Positions 22,288 to 34,889 of a DNA stretch of 64,000 bases are shown here, piece by piece. Both the position numbers and the translations under genes were made by a program. The notes below the pieces were generated by a model. It saw only the letters and a program-made list of their open reading frames with translations, was not told the origin of the DNA and searched no databases. How positions within the stretch are numbered: the first letter of the stretch is position 1; every line of letters begins with the position of its first letter. Source of the DNA: Chamaecyparis obtusa (lineage: Eukaryota; Streptophyta; Pinopsida; Cupressales; Cupressaceae); contig BSBK01003255.1 of NCBI GenBank assembly GCA_027943335.1, forward strand, positions 62,001 through 126,000. The letters run 5' to 3'.

Positions 22288-22965
22288 TGTGGCTGAACGC
22301 CTATGCCAAGCTTTCACTGGCCCAACCCAAGAGTCTCCTGCATCACGTGAACATGTAAATATGCCAAAAAATATATATTTGAAATTGAATACTTGAGCAA
22401 CAATCTATTTGATAATAATGCGCATGACATTGCAATGCAACCTCCTAATCGTAACACAGATCCTACGCCACATGATGAAGCCCCTGATGTGCATCGTAGT
22501 GTTGATGGAGGTGTTCATTTGCTATTTAAAATTAATTATGTAATTATTAATACAATTTAACATCTTAAATTGAAATTGGTGTAACTTTTTTTGTGTATAT
22601 TTTAGAGCATACCGAATGTCATGCTGAACGAGTGGAGGATGTTCAGAGTGATCACCATGTAGATCATGTGGCACATTCAGGTAAAGAAAATCTATGTTTT
22701 GTTCTTTTATATTTCTTTTTTGATTTATAGTTCTTTTACTTAATTAAATACTTGTAACACTAATATAAAATGGTGTGAATTTAACTCATGATGTAGTTGT
22801 TATTGCAGCGGATCCCCCTTTGGTGTAGCGACCTCCTGTTCCTGAACAAATGATGAGGAGACATGTGTTGGCATTAGAATCAGTAGAGGAGGGGAATGAC
22901 GAGGACATTGATGCTCCTCTTAGCCGTTACCTTAAAAAAAATAGCAAGAAACCCAAAAAGAAATG
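22288..22965 (+). pseudogene. Exon-like fragments of an unidentified gene (3' end)
   Basis: Four short coding-like blocks can be linked by consensus splice sites. Block 1 is about 22288-22354 (after TTTTTATCAAG, before GTAAAT). Block 2 is about 22407-22509, before GTGTTC. Block 3 is about 22605-22680, between TATTTTAG and GTAAAG. Block 4 is about 22809-22965 after TTATTGCAG. Blocks 2-3 and 3-4 join in phase across GT-AG introns; blocks 1-2 do not. Block 4 has a TAG near 22827, then an acidic stretch (EEGNDEDIDAPLSRYL) and a basic tail KKNSKKPKKK resembling a nuclear localisation signal. I do not recognise the protein. Confidence 0.35.
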
Positions 22966-24639
22966 ATTATAATTAACATTTTTTGCTAATGAAAGAACGT
23001 TGTCTTAATGGATGTAATTTTGTACTAGTAATGTTGATGAATGATGTGTTAATGAATTATTCATGAATGTTGCATGTTAATGAATTTTATGTGTTAATGA
23101 ATGTTATCATGTGATTATAATGATTGAATGTTATATTTCAAAAATGGATGAATGAATGAATGTTATTAGATGTTAATGGGGAATTTAGAGTGATGTTGGG
23201 GGGGGGGGGGAGGGGCCAAATGAGCTTCCACCTTCACGTGGTTGGACTTGTTAAGTAGAGAATATTAAACTATTCTAAAAACCAAGTGAAGCTCAAACTA
23301 AACCAATGACGTAGATTCAATGGTCAAAAACACCTACTTCTTATTCCATATTATTTCTCATTCACTTTAAGAAGTATTTTACTTCTTAAACATGTTCATC
23401 AACCAATATGCATCACCATGTTCATTAAATTAGATTTATAGATAAGAGAGTGAACATAATATAGACAAATCTAGAAAGACCAAATGAACATAATCTTGAT
23501 AATAATAAGTCATACTCTATTAATGTTACTCTTTTTATTTAGAAGCATCATTTTCAATGTTTTTAGATGAATACCCTCTTGAGAACATTCAATCATCCTT
23601 CTAGAAAAGTGATATTTTATCCCTTATCAAATGTGGTTGTATGTAGTTCCTTGGTTTACGCCTAACTCAAGCTTCTTGTATCAAATGCCAAGATGTACTT
23701 TGTTTATCAATTCTATAGTCTTTTTCTATCGTTGATAAGTGTTTTAACTCTAATGATGATTTCTTCATAATTGTTCTTTATGACTGCATGTATGACAAAT
23801 TTGTCATATGACCATACCCGTGACTGCCCCAATGTTCTAGTTTAACTTCATTTTTACCCTATAGTATCACTTGAAGTCAGATAACATGCACATGTATTGT
23901 AGTAAAATGGGCATTGATTCATTGTATTAATAATTGTTCATGTAGTATCCTTTGATACCTTGAAAGTAAGTTTTGAAAACTTACCTTTGTTTAGATACCA
24001 CTATCTCATATTCATGCTATAACACTTCTTTATGCATTTCATTTGTAGTTGTACCAAATGACTATGAAGTATGAACTAAAAACATGTGTCTAGTAACCTA
24101 CTCACTTAGTTAATGTATGCAAATGTAACTTTTGATGTGCTATATCTATCAATGCATCATTGCTTTGACCATAATTGAATCTATAAACTTTCAGAAGTCT
24201 CTATTCTCACTTTACTTGGTCGGTCTGTTTACCATTGATTTGATCCTTTGCCATGTTGGACCTCATGTCTTTGTAACACATCATAACTTCATATCTCTAT
24301 ATTGGTTGTCCTTGAAATAAAACTGAAATTGGTTGGAGACATCAGTGAGGCTTCTCACTTCATGGAAACTTCCCTTAAATTCAAAATCCATTCTCTCTCA
24401 ACTTCAATTGAAATGTACATTCCTAGTACAAATTTTAGTAATGAAGTTTTAAGACATCTTACTATAAGAATGGTGCTAGGTAGAGAGCGTTATATGGTAT
24501 GTCATGCATGCTTATTAGCTATCATTGATCATTTAGAAGCCCATATTTTTGGTACTATTGTCCCTTTTGAATGTATGAATTTATGCTTATGCTCAAACTC
24601 ATAATTTAATGATCTTCTTTGATACAGATAAAGATAGGT
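22966..24639. other. Unassigned sequence with simple repeats
   Basis: Contains a TTAATGAAT-rich stretch (about 23005-23170) and a run of about 13 G (23196-23211). A 100-codon frame at 24302-24604 has no recognised motif. Confidence 0.4.
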
Positions 24640-25035
24640 TCCATTAAGCTAGCAAAGAGATACATGAGATGACTATCTATAGAGTTGGAGTCGATGGGAA
24701 ACTCAGAAAAGGAGCCTGCATAAGAATTCTTGCTGCTTCAGGGTGTGCATTTTTCTTTCAGAGCTCATCAGGTAAATATTCACTTCATGTGACATGTGGA
24801 TAAATGGCCTCAATTGTTATTATATTGCTTTGAGTAATGTTTTCTTTTTCCATTTATTTGTTTGCCATATTTGTAGTTTGCAGGAGGGTTTGATGCATAA
24901 ACCATGTGTGCTTTTGAGGAACCACGTCATCTTGTTCACATTGACTTCCTTCCTAGGACCGAATTCATAGTGGTTGACTATTCGTTTGTTGTTCAATTGA
25001 TTCCAGATATCTCAGTTAACAAACTTCTTATCTAC
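24640..25035 (+). pseudogene. Possible two-exon fragment of an unidentified gene
   Basis: A coding-like block ending IRILAASGCAFFFQSSSG at about 24771 is followed by GTAAAT. About 110 bases later TTTGCAG precedes a block reading EEPRHLVHIDFLPRTEFIVV. A stop codon (TAA) interrupts the second block near 24898. No family could be assigned with confidence. Confidence 0.25.
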
Positions 25036-25257
25036 TAATATATGATTTTATCTTTATTGAATTGCATTCAGTTTAATAGAGGGCTTGATCTTTGTAGGTG
25101 TATATTTGATTTATGCTCATTCTCAAGATTCCATAGACTTCATTTATATCTTTATATCTTTCATACCATTCCATACTTAATCATCGATATTATTTACTTT
25201 ATCTCTACATTTCATATATCTTAATTTATCTCACACCAACTTCCCTTGGGTATATGG

Positions 25258-26727
25258 TGTTAATATGATTTAGAACAATAGAGAGGGAGGTGAATAAGTT
25301 GTTATCAGGTCCAGATGTATAATAAAACTTTTAAACACTTCAACAACTTAGATTTAACAACCAAAAGTTACTCGGTCATTATAGAATGCATATCAAAAAC
25401 ATATAACAGTGTAGTCCACTATCCAACAATATTTAACTTGCAAAACACATAAATGTTCAAACCAAAACATTCACATAAGTGTTGACACCAGGATTTATAG
25501 TGGAAACCAAATTTGGGAAAAACCACTTTGTAACATGCTACTGATATTTTCACTCTTCTGAAGTGAGCTCTATGAAAAGCCAACCTTGTCAAAGGTTTAC
25601 AAACACACTGCTAGGTGTGACCCGGTTAAAGGATTTCAACCACCTTGTTAGGAGTGTGCCTTGTTAAAGGACTTAAGTACATTCCATTAGAATGAACCTT
25701 GATTAAAGGATTTCTACAATGACTGTTAGGTCAACCTTGATAAAGGATTTAAACTGATACAATGGTTAGAAAGTAACAAAAATGTTTGATATGAAAACAT
25801 ACAACTCAATTTGTAAATAACAGATCTGATTCTTACATATATATACTGGCTTACTGATTGAGATCCATTTCCATCTCCATCACTGATCTGCTTAGAAATC
25901 CCTTCAAGCAATCACAACTCCTTCTCCTTCAGCCTTTTTTTCTTATTCAGTCAATAAAAACAACTCCAACATCCTTCTTCAACCTCACACTTAGGTTTCC
26001 TTAATACCTCTTTGATAGGTTGATCCAACTTTTGCTGCTTAATCTCCTCCGTAGATCTTAGGGTTAGGTCGGATTCATTGAATCCTTCCAACATTATGTT
26101 CTTCATCCATCCTTCTAGAAACATCTCTAATCCCTTTATGGGTTTACAATAAAATGGTTTATAGTGCATTAAATGCTTCCATACATTCAATAAATAAAGT
26201 GAACATGATTTACATAATCCAAGAATTCAACTATGTCGGCTAGGAATTTGAATTCTTCCTCAAATGTAAATTACTGACACTCGGTCAATACTATGTTCAA
26301 CTCCTCGATCATCACTGCGTAGCCCGGTCACCACTGAAACTGTTTCCTCGGCTAATACTATCTTCCTCAGCAATAAACTGATGTTTGGTCAACACTAAAT
26401 TTACTCGGCATATACTGGCTCGGTTGACACTAACATCACTCGGCTTAAACTAGATTTCTTCACTTTTACTCAGTTAAGCCTACTTTTTTAGTCTTGCTTC
26501 TCACTTAAATAAGCAATACATTATCTTATCATTGTGGCACATAATCAAGTACCCATTGAAGTATCAAGATAACTCAACCTTTCCTTAGGTGCTATTGTTA
26601 TCACCTTTTCCCTAATTATTCTCAATAATCCAATAGATATAGTAATTTCTTAGATAGCAACAGTCTTACTAGTTAAGGTTTGACATCAATGACAATACAA
26701 CAATTGCTTCAATTGCAGTTTCCAACA
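25258..26727 (-). repeat. 3' LTR of the complete copia element
   Basis: 1,470 bp, plus-strand start TGTTAATATG and end TTTCCAACA; adjoins the polypurine tract at 26728. Its G-tract is short and interrupted (GAGAGGGAGG), unlike the long run in the 5' LTR. Confidence 0.95.
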
Positions 26728-27100
26728 ATCTCCCTCTTTGGCATTGATGGCAACACCATATGAATAACACATGATTCACCAACCAATCCAAAACTTGTCC
26801 GTACATCAAAAATATTTATAATATCCTTAGCTTCATTCTGATTCTGAATCACTTAGCCTTTCTTGCATGACCATCCACACAATAACTTCCACTTAATCTC
26901 TTCTATTTTCCTTTCCTCTGAATCTCTCCCTCTTACTTGATCTTCCATGAAATCTCACCATGTGTTTTCATCTTATTCATCTCCCTCTTTGACAATAATG
27001 CCAAAGCAACAACTAAAACATGCATCTTTCAGATGTAGATGTCATCTTGTCAGTTCAGTAACAATATTTCTCCCTCTGTCATCTTTGCTTATGACTGATT
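26728..27100 (-). promoter_or_regulatory. Polypurine tract and duplicated purine tracts, 3' untranslated region
   Basis: The minus strand reads CCAAAGAGGGAGAT directly before the 3' LTR, the normal plus-strand primer. Related tracts recur upstream at about 26930, 26981-26990 (again with a nearby GGCATTATTG block) and 27070. The ~490 bases between RNase H and the LTR hold no other coding sequence. Confidence 0.75.
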
Positions 27101-27214
27101 ATCAGCTTTGCTGTACTTTTCACAACTCTAGGCTGCTCCTAAAGTGTGACCTTTTTCTGCATCAATTTGTCAGATACTCTTTGCAGCACATTTGATGCAG
27201 TGCTCCTAGCTTGA

Positions 27215-27610
27215 CTAGGTAGCCTTAGTGAGGGGAAGAACCCCTAAATTTCCTCTCAGATATTCATGAGCTTCTTTAGGTAAGACTTTAGTGAATATGT
27301 CTGCTAGTTGTTCCTTTGTATTCACATATTCCATTCTAACCTCTTTATCTTGTACCAATTCCCTCAAGTAATGATACTTGATGGTGATATGTTTGGTCTT
27401 TGTGTGCATCACTGGGTTCTTAGATATGTTGATAGCACTTTTATTGTCACAGTAGATGACAACTGGTTTAGTGATCTCTTCTTTCATTCCTATCGACAAT
27501 TGCTTTATCCATACCAAGTTTGAACAATTCACTGCAGTAGCAACATACTCGGCTTCAACTATAGATTGGGAAATGCAATTTTGTTTCTTGCTTGTACAGG
27601 AAACTAATCT
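27215..27610 (-). pseudogene. copia RNase H
   Basis: Following the TAG, the frame carries SQSIVEAEYVA, VVIYCDNKSAINISKNPVMH, TKHITIKYHYLREL and QLADIFTKVLP, the standard copia RNase H blocks including the catalytic E-A-E-Y and D-N motifs. It removes RNA from the hybrid during cDNA synthesis. The end after LPLTKAT is natural. Confidence 0.9.
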
Positions 27611-28654
27611 CTATCCAAGAAAGAAATATCCACCACTAGTACTCTTTCTATCATCCACATTTACTACCCAATCTACATCAGTATAGACTCTTAGTTCAAA
27701 TCTTTCATGCTTCTTGTAGTACAGTCCATAATATGTAGTCCCTTTCAAATATCTCATTATCCTTTTTACAACCATCATATGAGTTTCCTTAGGATTGGCA
27801 GAGAATCTTTCCACAATCCCAACTGCTAGAGCAATATATGGTCTACTACGAACAACATACTGCATTTTTCCAATCATGGACCTATACAAAGTCTGGTTTA
27901 CTTTAGCATCATCATCATTTTTAGACAATTTTTGTTCGGTAGCCATGGGAGTTAGTACTGGCCTTGAATCCTCCATACCAAAGGTTTTTAGTATCTCTTT
28001 GACATATTTAGACTGGGTGATGAAAATACCTTTCTCCATTTGATATATTTGTAAACCAACAAAGAATTTTATCTCCCCAAACATTGACATTTCAAATTCA
28101 GTTTGCATCTCATTTGAAAATTTCTTACATAGGGCATCTTGTCCACCAAATATGATATCATCTACAAAAATCTTAGCTAACAAGATTCCTTTACCTTCTT
28201 CATCTTTCATGTACAGATTTCTGGTGTCATTTGTCCTTGAGAATCCAATCTGTATCAAGTAATTGTGCAGCCTATCATACCATGCTCTAGGGGCTTGCTT
28301 TAGTCCATACAATGCCTTATTCAGTTTGCAAACCATGTGTCTCTTTTTTGGATCAACAAATCCTTTAGGTTGTTCAATGTACATTTCTTCTTCTAATATA
28401 CCATTTAAAAATGCAGACTTGATATCCATTTGGTATACCTTGAAATCTCTGTAGGTAGCATATGCAAGTAGAGTTCTCACTCCTTCTAATCTTGCTACAG
28501 GGGAAAATGTCTCCCCATAATCTATTCCTTCCTCTTGCGCGTAGCCTTTGCACACTAGCCTTGCTTTGTTCCTTGTGATTTGTCCATGTTCATTAAGCTT
28601 GTTTCTGAATACCCATTTTGTTCCAATGACATTTTTGTTTTCTGGTCTCGGCAC
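27611..28654 (-). pseudogene. copia reverse transcriptase, 347-codon open segment
   Basis: The RVT_2-type domain is almost intact: [78 protein letters not shown] and the catalytic box FVDDII (about 28160; YVDD in most relatives). Then [23 protein letters not shown] and [11 protein letters not shown] lead into RNase H. The frame ends at TAG 27611 directly after YFFLG. It copies element RNA into DNA inside the particle. This is the best-preserved ORF of the window. Confidence 0.93.
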
Positions 28655-28875
28655 CAGGGTCTAGGTTTTATTCTTTTCTATTTGGTCTATCTCCTCATTC
28701 ATGGCTTGGATCCAGTCTTCATTTTCTAATGCATTTCTTGTTGTCTTAGGCTCGAATTCACACAAAAAACATGTAGGGTCTCTTAACTTTCTTCTGGTCA
28801 GAACTCCATTTTATTTGTCTCCAATGATTTGTTTAGGCTTGTGATGTCTCCTTACATACTATGCCAAAATAGGTT

Positions 28876-30026
28876 CTACTTTCTTTTCCCCTTGCTCTTC
28901 AGGTTCACCAATAAGATTGTCAGATTCAGCTTCTGAATGCTCGAAAACCTCTTCCTATTTCCCTGATGCTTGGCATTGCTTACTCGAGACTTTGCATCAG
29001 GTGCAAGTGTGTCACTTGCCTCTCCTTCTTCTATATAGACAAAAGATCTATAATCTTCTAGTTCTCTCTTTCTCTCCTGGTCATTTTTCTTTGCATATTC
29101 ATCAACCTTCACATTTACACTTTCCACAAATTTTTTAGTGTTAGAGTTCAAACACTTGTAAGCTTTACTCTTTGTGGAATAGCCTAAGAATATGCCCTCA
29201 TCACTTTTAGCATCAAACTTTCCATTCCTATTATCTTTTAGTATATAACATTTTCTCCCAAAAATTCTAAAGTACTTTACATTAGGTGCATACTCGTGCC
29301 ATAACTCATAAGGTGTAACATTTGTACCTTTTTTGATGTGTACTCACTTTAGGGTATAAACAACTATACTTACATCTTCTTTCCAGTACTTTTGTGCAAC
29401 ATTCTTCTTGATCATTAGTGTTCTTGCACAATCCATGATAGATATGTTCCTTCTCTCTGCTATACTATTCTATGGAGGTGTTTTAGGTGCAGACATTTGT
29501 CTCTTGATTCCTCTATCATTGCAGAATAGAGTGAACTCATTTGATATGAATTCTCCACCTCAGTCAGATCTCAGACACTTCAGGTTCCTACCTATCTCCT
29601 TTTCAACCTTAGCCAAATACCACTTAAAAAATTGAAATGCATCAGATTTTTCTTTTCAAAACATTACAGTCATCATTTTGGTGTAATCATCAACAAACAG
29701 AATAAAATATCTAGCACCACAATAGCTTTGTACACCCATAGTTTCAAAAAGGTCAGTATGAACCAAATCTAAAGCATTTCAGAAGTAAAAGTCTTGCTCT
29801 TAAAACTAGACTTTGTCATCTTACCCAACTGACATTGTTTGCACATTACATTATTAGGTTTCTTCAATCTCAATAGTCCTCTTACTTTCTTCTTTTTACT
29901 AATATCTACCAGATTGTCAAAGTTAACATGAAATATCCGCTTATGCCATAACCATATATCATCAAGTTGTGCAACCAAATATATCTCTTCAGATAGGTCT
30001 AGATAGAAAAAATTACCTCTTGTCTA
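28876..30026 (-). pseudogene. copia integrase, broken
   Basis: The HHCC region is visible as WHKRIFHVNFDNL with CKQCQLGK (29978-29769). After a frameshift near 29769 the catalytic core follows: FVDDYT, an LRSD block with a stop beside it, and an AERRN block with the third-position Glu. A conserved linker resumes near 29330 (GTNVTPYELWHEYAPNVKYF) and an acidic C-terminal region runs to 28876 (KFVESVNVKVDEYAKKN). The TAG at 30024-30026 matches that at 1140-1142 in the other copy. Confidence 0.8.
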
Positions 30027-30113
30027 TTCTCCACTTCCAATCAGTTCACTAGTGGCATCAAATATTTTAGCCTTCCCATGATGAAATTCCACTCGGTAGC
30101 CAGTGCTACTAAG

Positions 30114-30500
30114 CTATGCAACACTTAGTAGATTATAGTTAAGACCTTCAACCTGATAAGCATTTTCACAAGTGATCTTATCAGTCAGCTTAATCAATCC
30201 TTTACCCTTAACAGGATATCGTGCATCATTACCAAACTTAAGACTTCTACCTTTGTAATGATCTAGGGTATCAAACTTAATTTTGTCACCAATCATGTGG
30301 TGTGAGAAACCACTATCAATAATCCACTTATAATTTTTGTTCACATAGGATACAAGTGTAGTTTTCTCATCTTCATTAGACTCATCTTTCATAGCAACAT
30401 AGACTACTTCAATTTCAAAATCATCACTATCAGTGTCAGTTTCTTCTTCAACAATATAGCAAGATTTCTTACCTTTATCCTTGTAGTCCTTGTACCTTTG
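30114..30500 (-). pseudogene. copia aspartic protease
   Basis: WIIDSGFSHHMIGD keeps the catalytic DSG triad, with downstream LKFGNDARYPVKGKG and GLNYNLLSVA. The frame stops where AQL would follow, at about 30114. Cleaves the polyprotein during particle maturation in active relatives. Confidence 0.85.
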
Positions 30501-31411
30501 GTAACCTTTATTTTCTCTCTTATCTTTGTGCTTGCTATCTCTTTCCTCATCCTTGTCATCCCTGTTAGGACATCTTGCAACTATATGAACAACTTTTTTA
30601 CATGAGAAACATATGATAGGGAGTTTACCTTTATACTTGCCTTTTCCTCTTTTCAATCTTTTGGCCATAAAAGCTTCAAGAACCTCTAGTTCTTCATCAG
30701 AAGTGTCACTATCACTTTCATTCTCACTGATGCATCTTTGTTTTTCTTTCTTAGACTTATTCAAAACCAATTGTGACTTGAATGTAGATTCAACATTAGC
30801 AACAGTGAACTTATCATAATTAGAAAGCTCAAAAGCAGTAATCTTAAAAACAAGACTTTCCAAAGTAAGAGCATTACCAGGGTCACATCTTGATTCTTGA
30901 ATTGCTAAAATTTTGATGGCATAAATAGGACACAAAGTTCTCAATACTTTTCCAATAATAGTCTCATCATCAATAGTTCCATTATCTCCTCTAATAGCAT
31001 TTACAACTTATTTTATCCTACCACAATATTGAGCAATATTCTCACCTTCTTGCATTTTTATTTCATCAAATTTACCTCTCAGGCTTTCAACTTTTTCCCT
31101 TAGTACATTTATGTCATCACCATAGATGTTTGCAAGAGTGTCCCACATTTGATTTGCATTTGTGCAATCTTTGATGTCTTCAAATTCAAGATAGCTTAAG
31201 GAAGATGCAATCTCCAACATTATTGATTGTGCTCTTGTTTAGCTCTCATCTCATTGACAGTCAGAGGTGCAACAAGTGTAACATAGTCATGTTCAATATA
31301 ATACTTTGCTGAGTCATCAATACTAGCTAGATGTAGTTTCATCAGACTCTGCCATGTAGGGAAGTTCTCCTTATTTAGCTTTGGTACCTCCTTCTTATAC
31401 ATCCTGATCAT
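30500..31411 (-). pseudogene. copia Gag, broken
   Basis: Homologous throughout to the gag at 1599-2504. The opening is VPKLNKENFPTWQSLMKLHL. A frameshift near 31220 follows KQEHNQ, and a stop near 31005 falls after YCGRIK. The frame then runs from VLRTLCPIYAIK through an acidic-serine block to the zinc knuckle CFSCKKVVHIVARC, which keeps all three Cys and the His but has Val where Gly precedes His. Past the knuckle the frame is open into protease. Confidence 0.88.
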
Positions 31412-31454
31412 TTAATTCAAGTACCTTTAAAATTGTTCTCTGTAAGTACCAACA

Positions 31455-31466
31455 ACTCTGATACCA
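31455..31466 (-). promoter_or_regulatory. Primer binding site
   Basis: The minus strand reads TGGTATCAGAGT, one base from the initiator tRNA-Met complement, two bases from the LTR. Confidence 0.85.
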
Positions 31467-31468
31467 AT

Positions 31469-32948
31469 TGTTAATATGATTTAGAACAACATAGAGGGGG
31501 GGGGGGTGAATCAGTTGTTCTTAAGTCTAGATATATAATAAAACTTTTAAATACTTCAACAACTCAGATTTAACAACCAACAGTTACTCGGTCATTATAG
31601 AATGCATATCAGAAACATATAACAGTGCAGTCCACTATCCAACAGTATTTAACTTGCAAAACACATAAATGTTCAAACCAAAATATTCACACAAGTGTTG
31701 ACACCAGGATTTATAGTGGAAACCCAATTTGGGAAAAACCACTTTGTAACATGCTACTAATATTTTCACTCTTCTGAAGTGAGCTCTTTGAAAAGCCAAC
31801 CCTATCAAAGGTTTACAAACACACTGCTAGGTGTGACCCGATTAAAAGATTTTAACCACCCTGTTAGGAGTGCACCTTGTTAAAAGACTTAAGTACATTC
31901 CATTAGAATGCAACCTTGATTAAAGGATTTATACAATGACTATTAGGTCAACCTTGATTAAAGGATTTAAACTAATACAATGGTTAGAAAGTAACATCAG
32001 TGTTTGATTTGAAAACATACAACTCACTTTGCAAATAATATATCCAATTCTTACATGTATATGCTGGCTTATTGACTGAGATCCATTTCCATCTCCATCA
32101 CTGATCTACTCGGAAATCCCTTCAAGCAATCACAACTCCTTCTCCTTCAGCCTTTTCTGCTTATTCAGTCAATAACAACAAAAACTCTAACATCCTTCTT
32201 TAACCTCACAATTAGATTTTCTTAATACCTCTTCAATAGGTCGATCCAACTTTTGCCGCTTAATCTCCTCCGTAGATATTAGGGTTAGGTCAGATTCATC
32301 GAATCCTTCCAACATTATGTTCTTCATCCATCCTTCTAGAAACATCTCTAATCCCTTTATGGATTTACAATAAAATGGTTTATAGTGAATTAAATTCTTC
32401 CATACATTCAATAAATAAAGTCAACACAGTTTACATAATCCAAGAATTCAACTATGTCGGCTAGGAATCTGAATTCTTCCTCAAATGTAAATTACTGACA
32501 CTTGGTCAATACTGTGCTCAACTCCTCAGTCATCACTATGTAGCTCGGTTACCACTGAAATTGTTTCCTTGGCTAATACTGTCTTCCTCGGTAATAAAAT
32601 GATGTTCAGTAAACACTAAATTTACTTGGCATATACTGGCTCGGTCGACACTAACATCACTCGGCTTAAACTAGATTTCTTTACTTTTGCTCAGTTAAGC
32701 CTACTTGTTTAGTCTTGCTTCTCACTTAGATAAGCAATACATTATCTTATCATTGTGGCACATTATCAAGTACCCATTGAAGTATCAAGACAACTCAACC
32801 TTTCCTTAGATGCTATTGTTATCACCTTTTCCCTAATCCTTCTCAACAATCAAATAGATATAGTACTTTCTTAGATAGAAATAGTCTTACCAGTTAAGGT
32901 TTGACATCAATGACAATACAACAATTGCTTCAATTGCAGTTTCCAACA
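31469..32948 (-). repeat. 5' LTR of the complete copia element
   Basis: 1,480 bp, same termini as the 3' LTR; contains a G-run at about 31496-31507 next to the terminus and the CTCGG motif cluster near 32510-32690. Confidence 0.95.
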
Positions 32949-32953
32949 TATGG

Positions 32954-34889
32954 ATTCTCTTAACTTCTTTCCTATCCATAGACACCTTTGAATTTGTTCT
33001 TGTGAATATCATAAATCATTGAGATTAACCAAAGACATCTTCGGTTTTGTAAATGGGAGCTGCAGCTATGACAATACCCTTGATGCAACGTATTTATTTT
33101 GGAAGGTATGTTGCTTATCAATATAAATTCATAGGATGCCAGCGCATACCATTATATCTGAAAATTTTTAGTGTCATTGGTGTTTTCCTTGTGGATTAAT
33201 TGTCTTCTCATATGTAACTTACATGAAATTAAGGCAGTTAAGTATTTGAGTATGGTATATATGCTTACGATGGATTTGTAGGAATGCATTATTTAGGCCT
33301 TGTATGCAAATTCAAAATTGTTTTTCAGTTTCAATTTTCAATTCTCTTTCTTTAATTATTGTAGCACCACTTTGTTCTAATCAGTTTAGACCATGGTTGC
33401 ATACTCTCTGTTTTACAAACTGAATGTTTTAGAGCTTGCATTAAACTTGAATTGTTTGGATACATAACATTCTATTCCTTATCACACTTAGTTGCAAATA
33501 GTGTTTTCTCATATGATTTGTCTAAAAGAATTTCTTACATTGTATGCACGGGGGATGATTTTTTTAGGTTGAGCATTGTTTTGTACTTTGCCAATTAAAA
33601 CTTGTGAAGTAATTCTTTGAAGCTGGCTATTGAAAATTGCTTTTACATTCTTAAATACAATAGATTCTCAAACCTTCTACAAAAATGCATAGTAGTAGAC
33701 AATGTAAGTACATTTATGGTTTAAAATTGAGGATTACTAAGAGAGTAATTTAACTTGTATATTAATGTTTGGTGATCAAGAATGACCATTCAAATAATTG
33801 CAGTGTTTCTATGATGGAACTGTTGAGTTCTTCAAATTAAAAATATAAGTTACATGGAAATCAAAACTCAAGGATTTATGAAACCATGTTTGTCCTTGGC
33901 TGACAAGTGTGAAAGATGGGTTAATATTGGTACCTGCTTGCTGTACTTGGTTTTGAAGATGTCTCATTGACATCTTGTATCTACAAGTTGGATAGATGGT
34001 GTCTTATTTCTGACCTACTCCTGCACGATTAATGCTGAACGTTTGTAAATTTCATGTTGGATGGAGGCTTTAAAAAGTGTAAGACTCAACTATGTTAAGA
34101 CACTAATCACATGCTCCTTACCATTTTTAATTTCTCTGTTTTAGACCGTACGTTGGACGTAAGCTCGTTGCAACTCATACAATTTAGTTGCTTCTATAAT
34201 GTGATCGATCACTACTACATCCCATGATGAGTGATTACTAATTGGGTAATCCTTGTGTTTTGATTTCCATATAACTTAATATCGAGTTATGCATTAGAGC
34301 TTGCATGTGTATTTCATTGTTATGATTTTATTTTGCTCAGTTTGATTGCAAATCTGAGTTAATGGGTACGTTTGAGTGTGTATTTATTTAGAGTTAGTTG
34401 CATGTTAACCCACAAAAGGGTTTATCTAGAGAATTTAATTAAATCTTCTACTAATAGATAAAGATGTTTTTGAAATCTCGTGATTTGTGTTTTGGCCATG
34501 ATACACCATAGAAAACAAAACTAAAATTGGAAACCATTCATATCTTTCGTTTATACTGCTTTGACTTCTTGATGCCCATGAACAGTGTTAAGTATGTTCT
34601 CTAATTCGATTAGTGATCTATATATCTATTGGTGATGTGTCCCATTCTTTTCCCATCTCAGTTGCCTTCTCAAATCTCTTGATAGTAAATGACTTGTACC
34701 CTGAAGTTGGACAAGAATGTGGGTGCTTCCCTCATGTAGTCGTCCGCATTGAATAGAGAGTTATAATAATATAAACACTAGACTGTGTCTTCATGAGAGT
34801 TTAATAATGTAAAAAATTAAAGCATAATACTGCTATGTTTAATTTGATAATATATATATATATTTTTTAAAATTTAATTTTTTGTCACT
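32954..34889. other. Unassigned sequence
   Basis: A 48-codon frame at 33053-33199 is hydrophobic and starts MGAAAMTIPLMQRIYFGRYV; I do not recognise it and it may be chance. A short TA repeat is at about 34848-34862. Nothing else stands out. Confidence 0.35.

Larger units (their letters stand above)
25258..32948 (-). mobile_element. Complete Ty1/copia retrotransposon, 7,691 bp, target duplication TATGG
   Basis: Two LTRs (25258-26727 and 31469-32948) bound an interior with, in minus-strand order, primer site, gag, protease, integrase, reverse transcriptase, RNase H and polypurine tract. TATGG lies directly outside both ends (25253-25257 and 32949-32953), so this is a single intact insertion. 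The two LTRs differ by about a dozen substitutions in the first ~165 alignable bases I compared by eye, so it is not recent. Stops and frameshifts break every domain. The RT and RNase H resemble the SIRE/Maximus-like copia lineage, which is inference from motif style. Confidence 0.95.

Noticed and set aside
33053..33199. 48-codon frame resembling a small membrane protein
   Set aside because: Kept only as a remark in the spacer entry; too short and unrecognised.
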